Shown piece by piece: positions 15,605 through 23,865 of a stretch of 24,088 nt of DNA (position 1 is the first letter of the stretch; each line of letters begins with the position of its first letter). Position numbers and translations under genes: made by a program. The stretch is from the NCBI GenBank assembly GCA_018658605.1, contig JABHUV010000389.1:1-24088 (forward strand), given 5' to 3'. The notes under the pieces were generated by a model. It saw only the letters and a list, made by a program, of their open reading frames with translations, had not been told where the DNA came from and ran no database searches. This stretch comes from Planctomycetaceae bacterium (GTDB taxonomy: Bacteria > Planctomycetota > Planctomycetia > Pirellulales > Pirellulaceae).

Positions 15605-16882
15605 ATGTTTTTAAACAAATTACGATTGCTAATTTCTGTGCTCGTTTTAGTCATTTCTTCATCGGCATCGATTGCACAGGAATCTTGGGCACAATGGAGA
15701 GGTTCGCAGAGAACGGGCATCATTGAAAATAGTCACTGGCCAAGTTCATTCGATAAAACGAACCTAGCTCCTCTATGGACATCAAATTTCGGCCCGAGTT
15801 ATTCGGGACCTTTAATTGTAGATGGGCTAGTTTATACAACAGAAACAAAGGACAAAAAATGGGAAATTGTTACCGCAATCGATTTAAATACTGGTGTAAA
15901 ACGCTGGGAAAAAAAGTGGGATGGTGCGATGGCCGTACCTTTTTATGCAAAAGCCAATGGTGATTGGATTCGAGCAACACCAGCAATTCATAAAGGCCGG
16001 CTGTATGTTGCCGGAATGAGAGATCTGCTTGTTTGCCTCGATGCAAAGACCGGGAAAGATCTATGGAACAAAGATTTTGTTAAGGAATTCAAAACACCGC
16101 TTCCATCATTCGGCTATGTATCCTCGCCACTACCGGATGGAGATTTCATTTATGTACAAGCTGGTGGTGGATTAGTCAAACTAAATGCTGAAACAGGGGA
16201 AATACTTTGGCGCAGTCTTGGCGATAAAGGTGGAACCTATGGAGCTGCGTTTTCTTCTCCGATCATCGAAACGCTTCATGGAGAACGCCAACTAATTGTT
16301 CAGACACGGCAGTTTCTAGCGGGCTTGGATATGGACTCTGGTTTTGTACTGTGGAAACAAGAAGTGCCGGCATTTAGAGGCATGAACATTATTACACCCT
16401 GTCTCTATAAATCCGGTTTTTTTGTGTCAACTTATGGTGGTGGAACTTACTACTTTGAAATCCAGAAAACGGATACCGGCTATCAATCTACAGAAAAATG
16501 GAAGACTACCGTCCAGGGCTATATGTCGACACCAATCATCATTGGACAGTATGCCTATGTGCATCTGCGAAATCAAAGAGTGACCTGTATCGATATCGAA
16601 ACAGGAAAAACTCAATGGACTAGCACGCCTTTTGGAAAATACTGGAGCATGGTTTCTGACGGCGATCGTATTCTCGCTTTAGATGAAACGGGAATCTTGT
16701 ATCTAGTAAACGCCAACCCAGAGAAATTTGAAGTCCTAAGTAGTCATGAACTTGGTACTTCCAATACATGGGCACATATAGGAATCGCGAACAATCATAT
16801 TCTAATTCGGGACCTGAGCCAATTGATCTGCCTGAAATGGAAAAAAGATATTTCAATAACATCCGCGAACAAAACGAACTAA
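15605..16882 (+). CDS. Secreted PQQ-like beta-propeller protein
   Basis: A 425-residue exported protein. The signal peptide (about 1-24, L-L-I-S-V-L-V-L-V-I then S-I-A-Q) is followed by W-A-Q-W-R-G-S-Q-R-T-G, the start typical of planctomycete PQQ-like propellers. Blades contain A-I-D-L-N-T-G-V-K-R-W-E, C-L-D-A-K-T-G-K-D-L-W, K-L-N-A-E-T-G-E-I-L-W and C-I-D-I-E-T-G-K-T-Q-W, each ending in the tryptophan-docking G-x-x-x-W motif. No haem-binding C-x-x-C-H is present, so enzyme activity as a quinoprotein dehydrogenase is uncertain and a binding or assembly role is equally likely. GGAA lies 9 nt before the ATG. It diverges from the six-gene operon. Confidence 0.9.
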   Translation: MFLNKLRLLISVLVLVISSSASIAQESWAQWRGSQRTGIIENSHWPSSFDKTNLAPLWTSNFGPSYSGPLIVDGLVYTTETKDKKWEIVTAIDLNTGVKRWEKKWDGAMAVPFYAKANGDWIRATPAIHKGRLYVAGMRDLLVCLDAKTGKDLWNKDFVKEFKTPLPSFGYVSSPLPDGDFIYVQAGGGLVKLNAETGEILWRSLGDKGGTYGAAFSSPIIETLHGERQLIVQTRQFLAGLDMDSGFVLWKQEVPAFRGMNIITPCLYKSGFFVSTYGGGTYYFEIQKTDTGYQSTEKWKTTVQGYMSTPIIIGQYAYVHLRNQRVTCIDIETGKTQWTSTPFGKYWSMVSDGDRILALDETGILYLVNANPEKFEVLSSHELGTSNTWAHIGIANNHILIRDLSQLICLKWKKDISITSANKTN

Positions 16883-17389
16883 AAGAATTTGTTAATGCAA
16901 TGGATTGCAAACGCTGATTTTTACATTTGTGGCTCTCTATACCCTTGGGATAGTTTGCGATCAAAACGAAATCTTGGATACGGATTATCTTTGCTCTAGA
17001 ATTACTTTCGTACCTTATTGCTACTTTTCATGATTCGAGTCGAAGCCTAAAAGTTTCCTTGAGTACATGACCACCTCTATCGTTTAGTCTGTGATCGCTA
17101 TAGAGTTATCCGACGACATAATTAATCCGGCTATGCGGCACTTGCATAAACCATTGTGCTGCAGCTTGTGGGATCCATTCTTAAGTGCTGAATGATCATA
17201 CTTATCGCCGGAGGTTGTTCTTCAGTTACGAAAAAATCAATCTCCGCAACCCAGTAAATATCAACGCGTAGTATCTAGAAATACGTGTGCTAAACAATTT
17301 CTTATGAATTTTTGATATTACGTTATTGTTTTTTTTAGCCTGCCGTAATTGTATTGCGTTACGAAAAACTTTCATTAAAGGAAAAAAAG
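16883..17389 (+). other. Intergenic region, no supported gene
   Basis: About 500 nt between the propeller and fasciclin genes. All frames are broken into short pieces without ribosome sites. On the minus strand, around 17105-17180, a 24-codon open piece reads W-I-P-Q-A-A-A-Q-W-F, which could be a gene relic, but I cannot place it. The promoter of the fasciclin gene should lie near 17300-17350. Confidence 0.5.
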
Positions 17390-17875
17390 ATGAACATAAT
17401 TAAATACTCTTTCGCTCTTCTAGTTCTCACTTCAAGTATCGCTTTGGGAGCAAATAAATGTGCGCCAGCCAGCAAAAATATTGTGGAAACGGCTGTCAGT
17501 GCTGGTAGTTTCAAAACGTTGGCCGCGGCGTTGCAAGCCGGAGACCTTATCGACGCATTGAGCGGTGATACTGAGTTCACCGTTTTCGCTCCGACAGACG
17601 AGGCCTTTGCAAAGCTTCCCAAAGGAACACTTGAAAGTCTTCTCAAGCCGGAAAATAAGGATAAGCTAGTAGCGATTCTTAAATACCATGTGGTCGCAGG
17701 ACGTGTAACATCTAAAAAAGTTGTTAAACTAAACGAGGCTAAGACGATTGGTGGTAAAACTGTCAAAATTAGTACGTCTAAGGGTGTTATGGTTAACAAC
17801 GCAAAGGTTGTTAAAGTCGATATCAACTGTAAGAATGGCGTTATTCATGTCATCGATACAGTCCTGATCCCATAA
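17390..17875 (+). CDS. Secreted single fasciclin (FAS1) domain protein
   Basis: A 161-residue protein. The ATG at 17390 is chosen because AAAGGA lies about 7 nt upstream and it begins the signal peptide ([11 protein letters not shown], cleavage after about A-L-G-A); the longer frame from 17354 adds only basic residues. The FAS1 domain shows [14 protein letters not shown], the H1 motif [17 protein letters not shown], and the H2 motif [15 protein letters not shown]1 domains mediate adhesion; secreted single-domain forms are common in marine bacteria. It is monocistronic, ended by a strong terminator. Confidence 0.93.
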   Translation: MNIIKYSFALLVLTSSIALGANKCAPASKNIVETAVSAGSFKTLAAALQAGDLIDALSGDTEFTVFAPTDEAFAKLPKGTLESLLKPENKDKLVAILKYHVVAGRVTSKKVVKLNEAKTIGGKTVKISTSKGVMVNNAKVVKVDINCKNGVIHVIDTVLIP

Positions 17876-17906
17876 GCTTCCCGAACTAATAGGATTAACA
17901 AGTAAC

Positions 17907-17943
17907 AAAAACACTCCGCGTTTTTTAAATGCGGAGTGTTTTT
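17907..17943 (+). terminator. Rho-independent terminator after the fasciclin gene
   Basis: AAAAACACTCCGC (17907-17919) pairs with GCGGAGTGTTTTT (17931-17943) around an 11-nt loop, and T residues continue after the stem. It lies 32 nt after the stop. The A-rich 5' side means it could also stop transcription from the opposite strand. Confidence 0.93.
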
Positions 17944-18037
17944 TTGTTTAGTGAACGTCAATAGATGAGGAAATGGCACTGAGTACCAGAATACTTTTGC
18001 GCATGATATTCTATAATAAGACACTTGACTATTTGAT

Positions 18038-18096
18038 ATTTGTTACAACATTCATTAGAGATTCGTGGTATGTCGCTACAATTTTGTGTAACAAAT
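18038..18096. promoter_or_regulatory. 10-bp inverted repeat upstream of the TGA-interrupted gene
   Basis: ATTTGTTACA (18038-18047) and TGTAACAAAT (18087-18096) are perfect inverted copies 39 nt apart, ending 72 nt before the ATG at 18169. A TTGACT near 18026 could be a -35. This may be an operator pair or a leader RNA structure. The rest of 17944-18168 shows nothing else clear. Confidence 0.4.
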
Positions 18097-18168
18097 CATG
18101 TTTCAGTAAAGTGTTAAACGCCCAATTAATTACTGCAATCTAAACATTCTCATTGAAGGAACAATCTC

Positions 18169-19329
18169 ATGTACCTCAGGTATTTTCCGGTGATTGCATT
18201 CACGGCAACCATGCTTTTCGCAGAATTAGCTTCCCGTATCTATGCGGAGGAAGTTATTACAGACCAGCGATTTCTCCAGTTGCACAAGCAATTACAGCCG
18301 GCTGCCGATGAACCGTGGCGCACGATTCCATGGCGGACGTCATTGCTTGATGCCCAGCGGCGTGCGATTATCGAAAAGAAGCCGATCTTCATCTGGGCAA
18401 TGGATGGACACCCACTGGGTTGTACGTGAAACAACGGTGTACTCGACCGTGCGTCGACATTTGCCCACCCCAAGATTGTCACTATGCTCCGTACGAAGTT
18501 TATCGCCGTCGCTATAGATCAGGCTTACCAGCGACGCCAGCAGGACGCGGAGGGAGAATTTTATCGGAAGATTGCAGGGCAGGGACCTCGCAATAATTTT
18601 CAGTCGACCACCCAAGGATTTTATATCGCTACCGCGGCGGGTACGCTCTTGCTTTATAACAACAATCGCGATCCAGAGAAGCTTCAACGCTTGATGCATC
18701 AGCGTTTGCAGGACTTCAAGGTGCCTTCGGCTGCTACAGCGATTGCACCCGGCACGCTTGACGCTCGTTACAATCCTAGTCTTCCCAAGGGAGGCTGCGT
18801 TATCCGTGTCCAGGCACGGGTGCTCGGTGGTTACCCACCAACAACTGACCGTTGGACAAAAATATTCCAATCCTCACTCTCGCGAGATAACCTGTGGGTT
18901 TCTGCGGCCGAACAGGAGGCTCTCACCAAGGGGCAGGTAATGCAGAGTTTACAGCATCGCATTGCCCGCTTTCACCTCGTCGACAACACCCGCGGCGAAC
19001 CACCGATGTGGAAGAAGGAGGAGATCCGAGAATTGAAGATCACCCTTGACGGGACGACACTGCGAGGCATGGTCCACCTAGAAACTGACGACGCTAAACG
19101 AGGATACCAGGCCCAGTTGCTAGGAAAGTTGGAATTTCGTAGCGGCAAGGTCGTTCGTTTTGATATGGTGGCTGATGGTAACTTTTGGGGCCAGGGACCC
19201 TATAGTGGCAATGCTCCTAAGGGCCGCTTTCCGTTTGCCGTTGGTTTTCGCCTAGCGGATGGCACTGATGCTGCTGATCAGGTTCCTCCTCAGGGTTCCC
19301 GAGGATGGGTTCAAGGCTACATTCGCTAG
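18169..19329 (+). CDS. Candidate selenoprotein: exported thioredoxin-like protein with in-frame TGA at codon 87
   Basis: Read through the TGA at 18427-18429, the frame gives 386 residues. It starts with AAGGA 8 nt before the ATG and a signal peptide ending near R-I-Y-A. The first part has W-R-T-I-P-W-R-T-S-L-L-D-A and K-K-P-I-F-I-W-A-M-D-G-H-P-L-G-C-T, then the TGA, then N-N-G-V-L-D-R-A. This resembles a thioredoxin-fold strand followed by its redox loop (C85-T86-U87). F-I-A-V-A-I-D-Q and G-F-Y-I-A-T-A-A-G-T-L continue the fold, and a C-terminal domain (about 205-386) is unknown to me. The next in-frame ATG (18484) has no ribosome site. A hairpin fitting the bacterial SECIS lies after the TGA. 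Third-position G+C stays similar across the TGA. The alternative is a nonsense-mutated pseudogene. No selA, selB, selC or selD is in the window. Confidence 0.65.
18436..18469 (+). promoter_or_regulatory. SECIS-like hairpin following the in-frame TGA
   Basis: TCGAC (18443-18447) pairs with GTCGA (18453-18457) around loop CGTGC, and GGTG (18436-18439) can pair with CACC (18466-18469) below it. The loop starts 18 nt after the TGA and has G as its second base. Published bacterial SECIS rules ask for about 16-37 nt and a G in the first two loop positions. Confidence 0.5.
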
Positions 19330-19406
19330 GATGCAATGAAACGGAAACGAACTAGGTCCGTTGCGGTAGCGGAAGTAAAAGCCCAGCAAGTAAGTAAGAA
19401 AAATAT

Positions 19407-20168
19407 CTAGCTGCAAACGAGAGAATTTTCATATCCCAATAATTTGAAGTCCTCTTCATATAGCTCGGCGACTTTTGATTGTAAGGAATGTTTCAACACC
19501 AGATTAGTGGAAATGCCGGAACTGGAAGCATTTAAGTTAGATACACCCTCGAATTCTTCTGTGCGAACTCCGCGTTTTTCCATGATGTCAAGTAACTGCT
19601 GATAGTCGGTTGAAAGAGATTCTAAACGTAGTAAACAGTCATACGTAACCACATCAAGGCGAAGTAGTTTTGCCAGCGACATGTAGTGTGGGTCCCAATC
19701 CAGACCATTTGTCATTAGGCCGTCTATGAATTGAGTAAAGTCGATGCGATTCCCAATACAAGACGAGATACGATTCATATCATTCCATGATTTAGGGGAC
19801 GATAGATAGTGGCGGCATTTAGCCAGAAGATACGATTTATAGTCAAACCGTCGGGCGTAGCGATTTAGCTTATTGCGGTAGGCGGATTGTATTCGGGAGA
19901 AAGGATGACGTATCGTGGAGAACCAAATGAAATTTCGATGACTGTGAAAGTATGACTCTAGATCCTCGAGTTGCACGTCTTCTTCAAATAATCCCGTTTC
20001 TGCTATCTCGTTACGATTATGCCGCAGGTATATACGCGGTGCGCTGTCGAGTTCAAATCCATGCCAGTTCAGAATCGCTTTATATATCGACGTTGAGCCA
20101 CATTTTGGCGTTACGAGATAGATGGTTTTAAAACGATCGGATTTTAGAATCATTTTCTGGTGTTCCAT
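19407..20168 (-). CDS. Sulfotransferase family protein
   Basis: About 253 residues. I choose the ATG at 20168 (M-E-H-Q-K); a TTG at 20204 and an ATG at 20153 are alternatives, none with a strong ribosome site. The PAPS-binding 5'-phosphosulfate loop is L-V-T-P-K-C-G-S-T-S-I, and the 3'-phosphate site is F-S-T-I-R-H-P-F-S-R-I-Q-S-A-Y-R-N-K-L, the pair that defines the Sulfotransfer_2 family. It transfers sulfate from PAPS, in this family usually to a carbohydrate. No membrane anchor is seen. It is divergent from a sulfatase gene 164 nt away; the target glycan is unknown. It might sulfate the cell's own exopolysaccharide. Confidence 0.88.
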   Translation of the reverse strand: MEHQKMILKSDRFKTIYLVTPKCGSTSIYKAILNWHGFELDSAPRIYLRHNRNEIAETGLFEEDVQLEDLESYFHSHRNFIWFSTIRHPFSRIQSAYRNKLNRYARRFDYKSYLLAKCRHYLSSPKSWNDMNRISSCIGNRIDFTQFIDGLMTNGLDWDPHYMSLAKLLRLDVVTYDCLLRLESLSTDYQQLLDIMEKRGVRTEEFEGVSNLNASSSGISTNLVLKHSLQSKVAELYEEDFKLLGYENSLVCS

Positions 20169-20332
20169 TTTTATGTATAACTGGAAATCTACTTGAGAGT
20201 ACAAGCATAGTTAATGGGGCAACTATCGGTCAACCGTGAGTATTGTATAATCCATATCAGCAAGTCCTCTTTTCTGTCGAAACCGATAGTTTTCGGCAAG
20301 TTAGGCGATAATAATTTCATCGGGATTCATAA

Positions 20333-21793
20333 ATGAAGCCAACCAACCCGTTATTGACGTACCTACTATTTCTGTTGGCATTCACATCCATAGGCAATAT
20401 CAACACGCTTGCTGCCGATCGCCACCCGAATGTCGTCCTCCTCTTAGCCGATGATCTAGGCTACGGAGAACTTGGCTGCCAGGGCAACAGAGAAATTCCA
20501 ACGCCTCACATTGATTCGATTGCCGCCGGCGGAGTTCGCTTTACCAATGGTTATGTGACGGCTGCCTTCTGCAGCGCTTCACGTGCTGGGCTGCTAACCG
20601 GTCGCTATCAAACCCGATTTGGATATGAATTCAATCCGATTGGTCCTCGAAACGAAGATCCTACTGCTGGACTGCCGATCGGTCAGAAAACGATTGCCGA
20701 GCAACTGCAGGCTATTGGCTATACAACCGCCATGTTCGGTAAGTGGCACCTCGGTGGCACCGCCGCTTATCACCCGCATCGCCGAGGATTTGACGAGTTT
20801 TTCGGCTTTATGCATGAAGGACACTATTTTGTTGCTCCGCCCTATAAGGGCGTGACCACGATGCTGCGGCGTAAAAGTTTACCTAATGGCCTGACAGGAC
20901 GTTGGCAGAGCAAAAATGAAAAACTAATCTACTCCGATCACATGGGTGGCAACGAACCGGATTATGATGCGGACAACCCAATTATCCGTGGTGGTCAGCC
21001 GGTGGAAGAAAAAGAATATCTCACTGATGCGTTGACGCGTGAGGCTGTCGATTTTATCAACCGCGCCAGTGATCGCCCCTTTTTTCTTTATCTGCCATAC
21101 AACGCTGTCCATAGTCCGTTGCAGGGTGCAGATCGCTATATGAAGAAATTCGATTCTATCCAAGATATCCACAGACGGATATTTGCAGCCATGCTGGCGA
21201 ATTTAGACGATAGTGTGGGGGAGGTCCTAGCAGCAATAGAAGCAAATAAATTGATGGAAAATACGATCGTTGTCTTTCTCAGTGATAACGGTGGTCCTAC
21301 CAAGGAACTGACCTCAAGCAACCTTCCACTTCGCGGTGGAAAAGGACAGTTGTACGAGGGAGGAATTCGAATCCCCTTCATGATGCAGTGGAAAGGCGTG
21401 ATCTCTCCGCATCAGGAATATCACGAGCCCGTCATTTCGACGGATTTATTGGCCACGTTTGCAGCCTTGGCAGATGCTCCCCTACCCACGGCAAAGCTCG
21501 ACAGCGTAAACCTCCTTCCCTATATTCAGGGCGACCGCCAAGGAAGTCCGCACGAATTTCTTTATTGGCGTACCGGCAATAAGCAGGCATTGCGACAAGG
21601 TGACTGGAAAACCGTGCTGGAGCCCGGTCGTAATGGCTCGGGAAAATGGCAGCTCTACAATCTTAAGAGCGACCTGTCTGAGACTAGTAACCTAGCCAGC
21701 ATCAAACCGGAGATCCTAAAATCTCTCACCGATAAATGGAACGACGTGAATAGTGAAATGATCGACCCGATCTATGATCCTCGCAAAAAGTGA
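20333..21793 (+). CDS. Secreted S1-family sulfatase
   Basis: A 486-residue exported sulfatase. The signal peptide ends near T-L-A-A at about residue 28. Metal-binding D40-D41 lie in L-L-L-A-D-D-L-G-Y-G. The formylglycine motif is C80-S-A-S-R84 followed by A-G-L-L-T-G-R-Y. K136 lies in G-K-W-H-L-G, and L-S-D-N-G-G-P supplies further metal ligands. Family members hydrolyse sulfate esters of polysaccharides or other substrates after C80 is converted to formylglycine by an FGE not in this window. The C-terminal region with L-Y-W-R-T-G-N-K-Q-A-L-R and L-Y-N-L-K-S-D-L-S-E is typical of planctomycete N-acetylgalactosamine/carbohydrate sulfatases. GGGA precedes the ATG. It is convergent with the SGNH gene, 13 nt between stops. 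Confidence 0.95.
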   Translation: MKPTNPLLTYLLFLLAFTSIGNINTLAADRHPNVVLLLADDLGYGELGCQGNREIPTPHIDSIAAGGVRFTNGYVTAAFCSASRAGLLTGRYQTRFGYEFNPIGPRNEDPTAGLPIGQKTIAEQLQAIGYTTAMFGKWHLGGTAAYHPHRRGFDEFFGFMHEGHYFVAPPYKGVTTMLRRKSLPNGLTGRWQSKNEKLIYSDHMGGNEPDYDADNPIIRGGQPVEEKEYLTDALTREAVDFINRASDRPFFLYLPYNAVHSPLQGADRYMKKFDSIQDIHRRIFAAMLANLDDSVGEVLAAIEANKLMENTIVVFLSDNGGPTKELTSSNLPLRGGKGQLYEGGIRIPFMMQWKGVISPHQEYHEPVISTDLLATFAALADAPLPTAKLDSVNLLPYIQGDRQGSPHEFLYWRTGNKQALRQGDWKTVLEPGRNGSGKWQLYNLKSDLSETSNLASIKPEILKSLTDKWNDVNSEMIDPIYDPRKK

Positions 21794-21806
21794 ACACCCC
21801 CCGCTG

Positions 21807-23060
21807 CTATTTGTCCCAGACACGAAGAGCATGGTCAGCAAGAAATTCTCCAAGTTGTTGGCCGGTTGCCTGATTGAAGTGCACATTTTTGCCTATCCAC
21901 CATTGTTTAAAGCTATCCTGCTCGTGCTCTTTGCAGTATTGCCACTGGTCGCAGATTGAAATTTCCGGATACTTTTTAATCACTTCCTTCGCCCATGGAT
22001 TGAGATATTTTTTCATCACGCCGGCTTTCCTGCCGGGAGCTTTGCCCGTCGCAGTCAGGGCGGAGGCTTGTGGGTACCCATTGGGAACCGGGCAGGTGGT
22101 AACCCAAATCAACTTGGCTCCTGTTTTGCGTAATTCCCCAACGATGATTTCAAGATTCGCTTGATAACCCGCCTTCGTTTGCTGAGAGTCCCAGTGACCA
22201 AAATTGAAAGAAATCACATCCCAGTGACGACTTGGCTGCTTATAGTCACCAAGCCAATCCAGAATGCTGGATGCCCCTTTACCGGTAGGACCACAGTTGG
22301 TAGGTGGGTGATGTAAATTGAATTTTCCGGATAATGCCGATCGTAAACCCTGATTGTAATTACCAGAGATTGAATCACCAATAAACAGATATCGTGGCAA
22401 TTTGGGGTCGTCCAGTAGTGTTTGGTCACCGAGCGGTTCTAGATGGATTTCTTTGGCGAACAGCGATTTTCCCTGTTGTTCACCGATCACCGTAGCACGG
22501 TTGATAAACGGCTTGCAATCCTTCGTGCCCCAGACGTCATAAAGTAACACATCTGTTTGGCCGGATACCATTTTGATGGTGTAGGTTTTCTGGCCAATGG
22601 TACAGGTTTTCGCTTCCAAATCAACTTTGCCTGCAAAATAGTTTTCTTCGGCGGTCGGGAGATGATCGTCCAGCGGCGTAAAGGACAGCTTCATGCCTTG
22701 GGGAACGAGGTTGAAGTGTTTGATTTCATCCGGATTGAATCGGCGTCGATCAAACCTCGCGTAAGCCTGTTTCTGCGGCAGTAGGATTTCTTGTTTTAAT
22801 GAGGAGGAATGAATGGGGTACGTGATTTTGTTGTCCACGACTTTGAAGTTTCGAAAATTGATTTTGATGGCGACCTGAGTTGCCTTATTCCAGCGAACTT
22901 TGGTCTGCCCTTGAGACGTAATGACATACATGCCGTCATTGTCCAATGGGCCAACGACTCCGGAGGCAGTCTCCTCTGCAGTCAGAGAGATACAAGTCGT
23001 GAACATCCAGAGCAAAGCAAATGATAATCGCATGATGGGTGTTTTCCCGCTTAATATCAT
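21807..23060 (-). CDS. SGNH-hydrolase-like exported protein
   Basis: 417 residues from the ATG at 23060; a second ATG at 23033 would also give a good signal peptide (M-R-L-S-F-A-L-L-W). After cleavage near T-A-E-E there is an N-terminal beta-rich domain of about 180 residues, then the SGNH hydrolase domain: L-F-I-G-D-S-I-S with nucleophile S230, V-I-S-F-N-F-G-H-W-D, and C-terminal G-K-N-V-H-F-N with H394. The usual Asp three residues before the histidine is a lysine here (K391), so catalysis may use another residue or be altered. SGNH enzymes de-esterify carbohydrates. It follows the DUF1080 gene by 34 nt and is likely co-transcribed, supporting a polysaccharide role. Confidence 0.85.
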   Translation of the reverse strand: MILSGKTPIMRLSFALLWMFTTCISLTAEETASGVVGPLDNDGMYVITSQGQTKVRWNKATQVAIKINFRNFKVVDNKITYPIHSSSLKQEILLPQKQAYARFDRRRFNPDEIKHFNLVPQGMKLSFTPLDDHLPTAEENYFAGKVDLEAKTCTIGQKTYTIKMVSGQTDVLLYDVWGTKDCKPFINRATVIGEQQGKSLFAKEIHLEPLGDQTLLDDPKLPRYLFIGDSISGNYNQGLRSALSGKFNLHHPPTNCGPTGKGASSILDWLGDYKQPSRHWDVISFNFGHWDSQQTKAGYQANLEIIVGELRKTGAKLIWVTTCPVPNGYPQASALTATGKAPGRKAGVMKKYLNPWAKEVIKKYPEISICDQWQYCKEHEQDSFKQWWIGKNVHFNQATGQQLGEFLADHALRVWDK

Positions 23061-23094
23061 CGTAGTTAAAGGTTGAATGTCTCGAAGCGGTGGA

Positions 23095-23865
23095 CTATTT
23101 CTTGCGACGATTCACGATGCCCTCGAGTTTTTTTCGCTCTGCTTCAAGAACTTCGTCAGCAATCTTCGCAGGAACTACTTCGTCCATGTTTAATTTTTCG
23201 TCGGCGGGCAGATTCCGCAGTTTGATTGCTTGGTACCAGACCGGATCGCCGTGATCTTGCAATGAAAGATAGGCTCCCCGTGCCGATAGTTTGGCTCCGC
23301 GTTTTTCTAGCATGTCGACATTGAATGCCCATTTTGAGTCTGAATAGTCAAAGTGGATCAATTTTTTGCCGTTTAGCCAGTGCTGAATAATCGTGCCTTT
23401 ACAGACGATTCGTCCTTCGTTCCACTCGCCGACGGGTTTTGTTGCGTCGTGCGATGGAGCCATGCAAAAGTAGAGCGATGCGGCACTCGTACGAGGATTC
23501 TTACCATCGGCATGAACGCTGTTGTCGAGAATTTGGTACTCGTATTGCCCCGGTCGATAGTAGACACCGCTGTTGCTACCTTTGGCGACCTTCCACTGGA
23601 ATCGCAATTCAAAGTCGTCGGGAATTTTCTTCGCCTTGTAGACGAGGCTGCCCCCTTGACCCTCGCGAGTGATCACACCGTCTTCGACTTTCCAGTTGCC
23701 TTTGTGCTCCCAGTTAGGGCCGATGGTCTTGCCATCAAAGAGTGTTTCAAATCCAGCCAATGATTCTGCCTGTGTGAGTGAGTTTGGATTTTCCGCGATC
23801 GACCATTGACTGGTCGAGATAGCGACAGAGAACATAACGACTGCTAGGACAAGTTGCTTGGTCAT
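23095..23865 (-). CDS. Exported DUF1080 (3-keto-disaccharide hydrolase-like) protein
   Basis: A 256-residue protein with a signal peptide (M-T-K-Q-L-V-L-A-V-V-M-F, cleavage near S-I-A-E). The concanavalin-like DUF1080 fold is marked by F-E-T-L-F-D-G-K, the W-K-V-E-D-G-V-I-T-R strand, L-R-F-Q-W-K-V, G-S-N-S-G-V-Y-Y-R-P, Y-E-Y-Q-I-L-D-N, and the C-terminal L-Q-D-H-G-D-P-V-W-Y-Q-A-I-K-L-R-N-L-P. Family members are abundant secreted or periplasmic glycosidase-like proteins of planctomycetes; the name 3-keto-disaccharide hydrolase comes from characterised relatives. The tail after about 225 is charged and helical. No clear ribosome site. It leads a probable two-gene unit with the SGNH gene; the 220 nt upstream to the window end show no gene. 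Confidence 0.93.
   Translation of the reverse strand: MTKQLVLAVVMFSVAISTSQWSIAENPNSLTQAESLAGFETLFDGKTIGPNWEHKGNWKVEDGVITREGQGGSLVYKAKKIPDDFELRFQWKVAKGSNSGVYYRPGQYEYQILDNSVHADGKNPRTSAASLYFCMAPSHDATKPVGEWNEGRIVCKGTIIQHWLNGKKLIHFDYSDSKWAFNVDMLEKRGAKLSARGAYLSLQDHGDPVWYQAIKLRNLPADEKLNMDEVVPAKIADEVLEAERKKLEGIVNRRKK

Noticed and set aside
16895..16999. Plus-strand 34-codon ORF after the propeller gene
   Set aside because: No ribosome site and no recognisable sequence features.
17100..17185. Short minus-strand coding-like piece (W-I-P-Q-A-A-A-Q-W-F)
   Set aside because: Only about 24 codons, no start or ribosome site, flanked by stops; no family recognised.
17359..17826. 155-codon minus-strand ORF opposite the fasciclin gene
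   Set aside because: Shadow of a clearly recognised plus-strand FAS1 protein.
18484..19329. Separate gene starting at the ATG 18484
   Set aside because: No ribosome binding site, and it is in the same frame as 18169-18429 with coding-like sequence between; better treated as one gene with an in-frame TGA.
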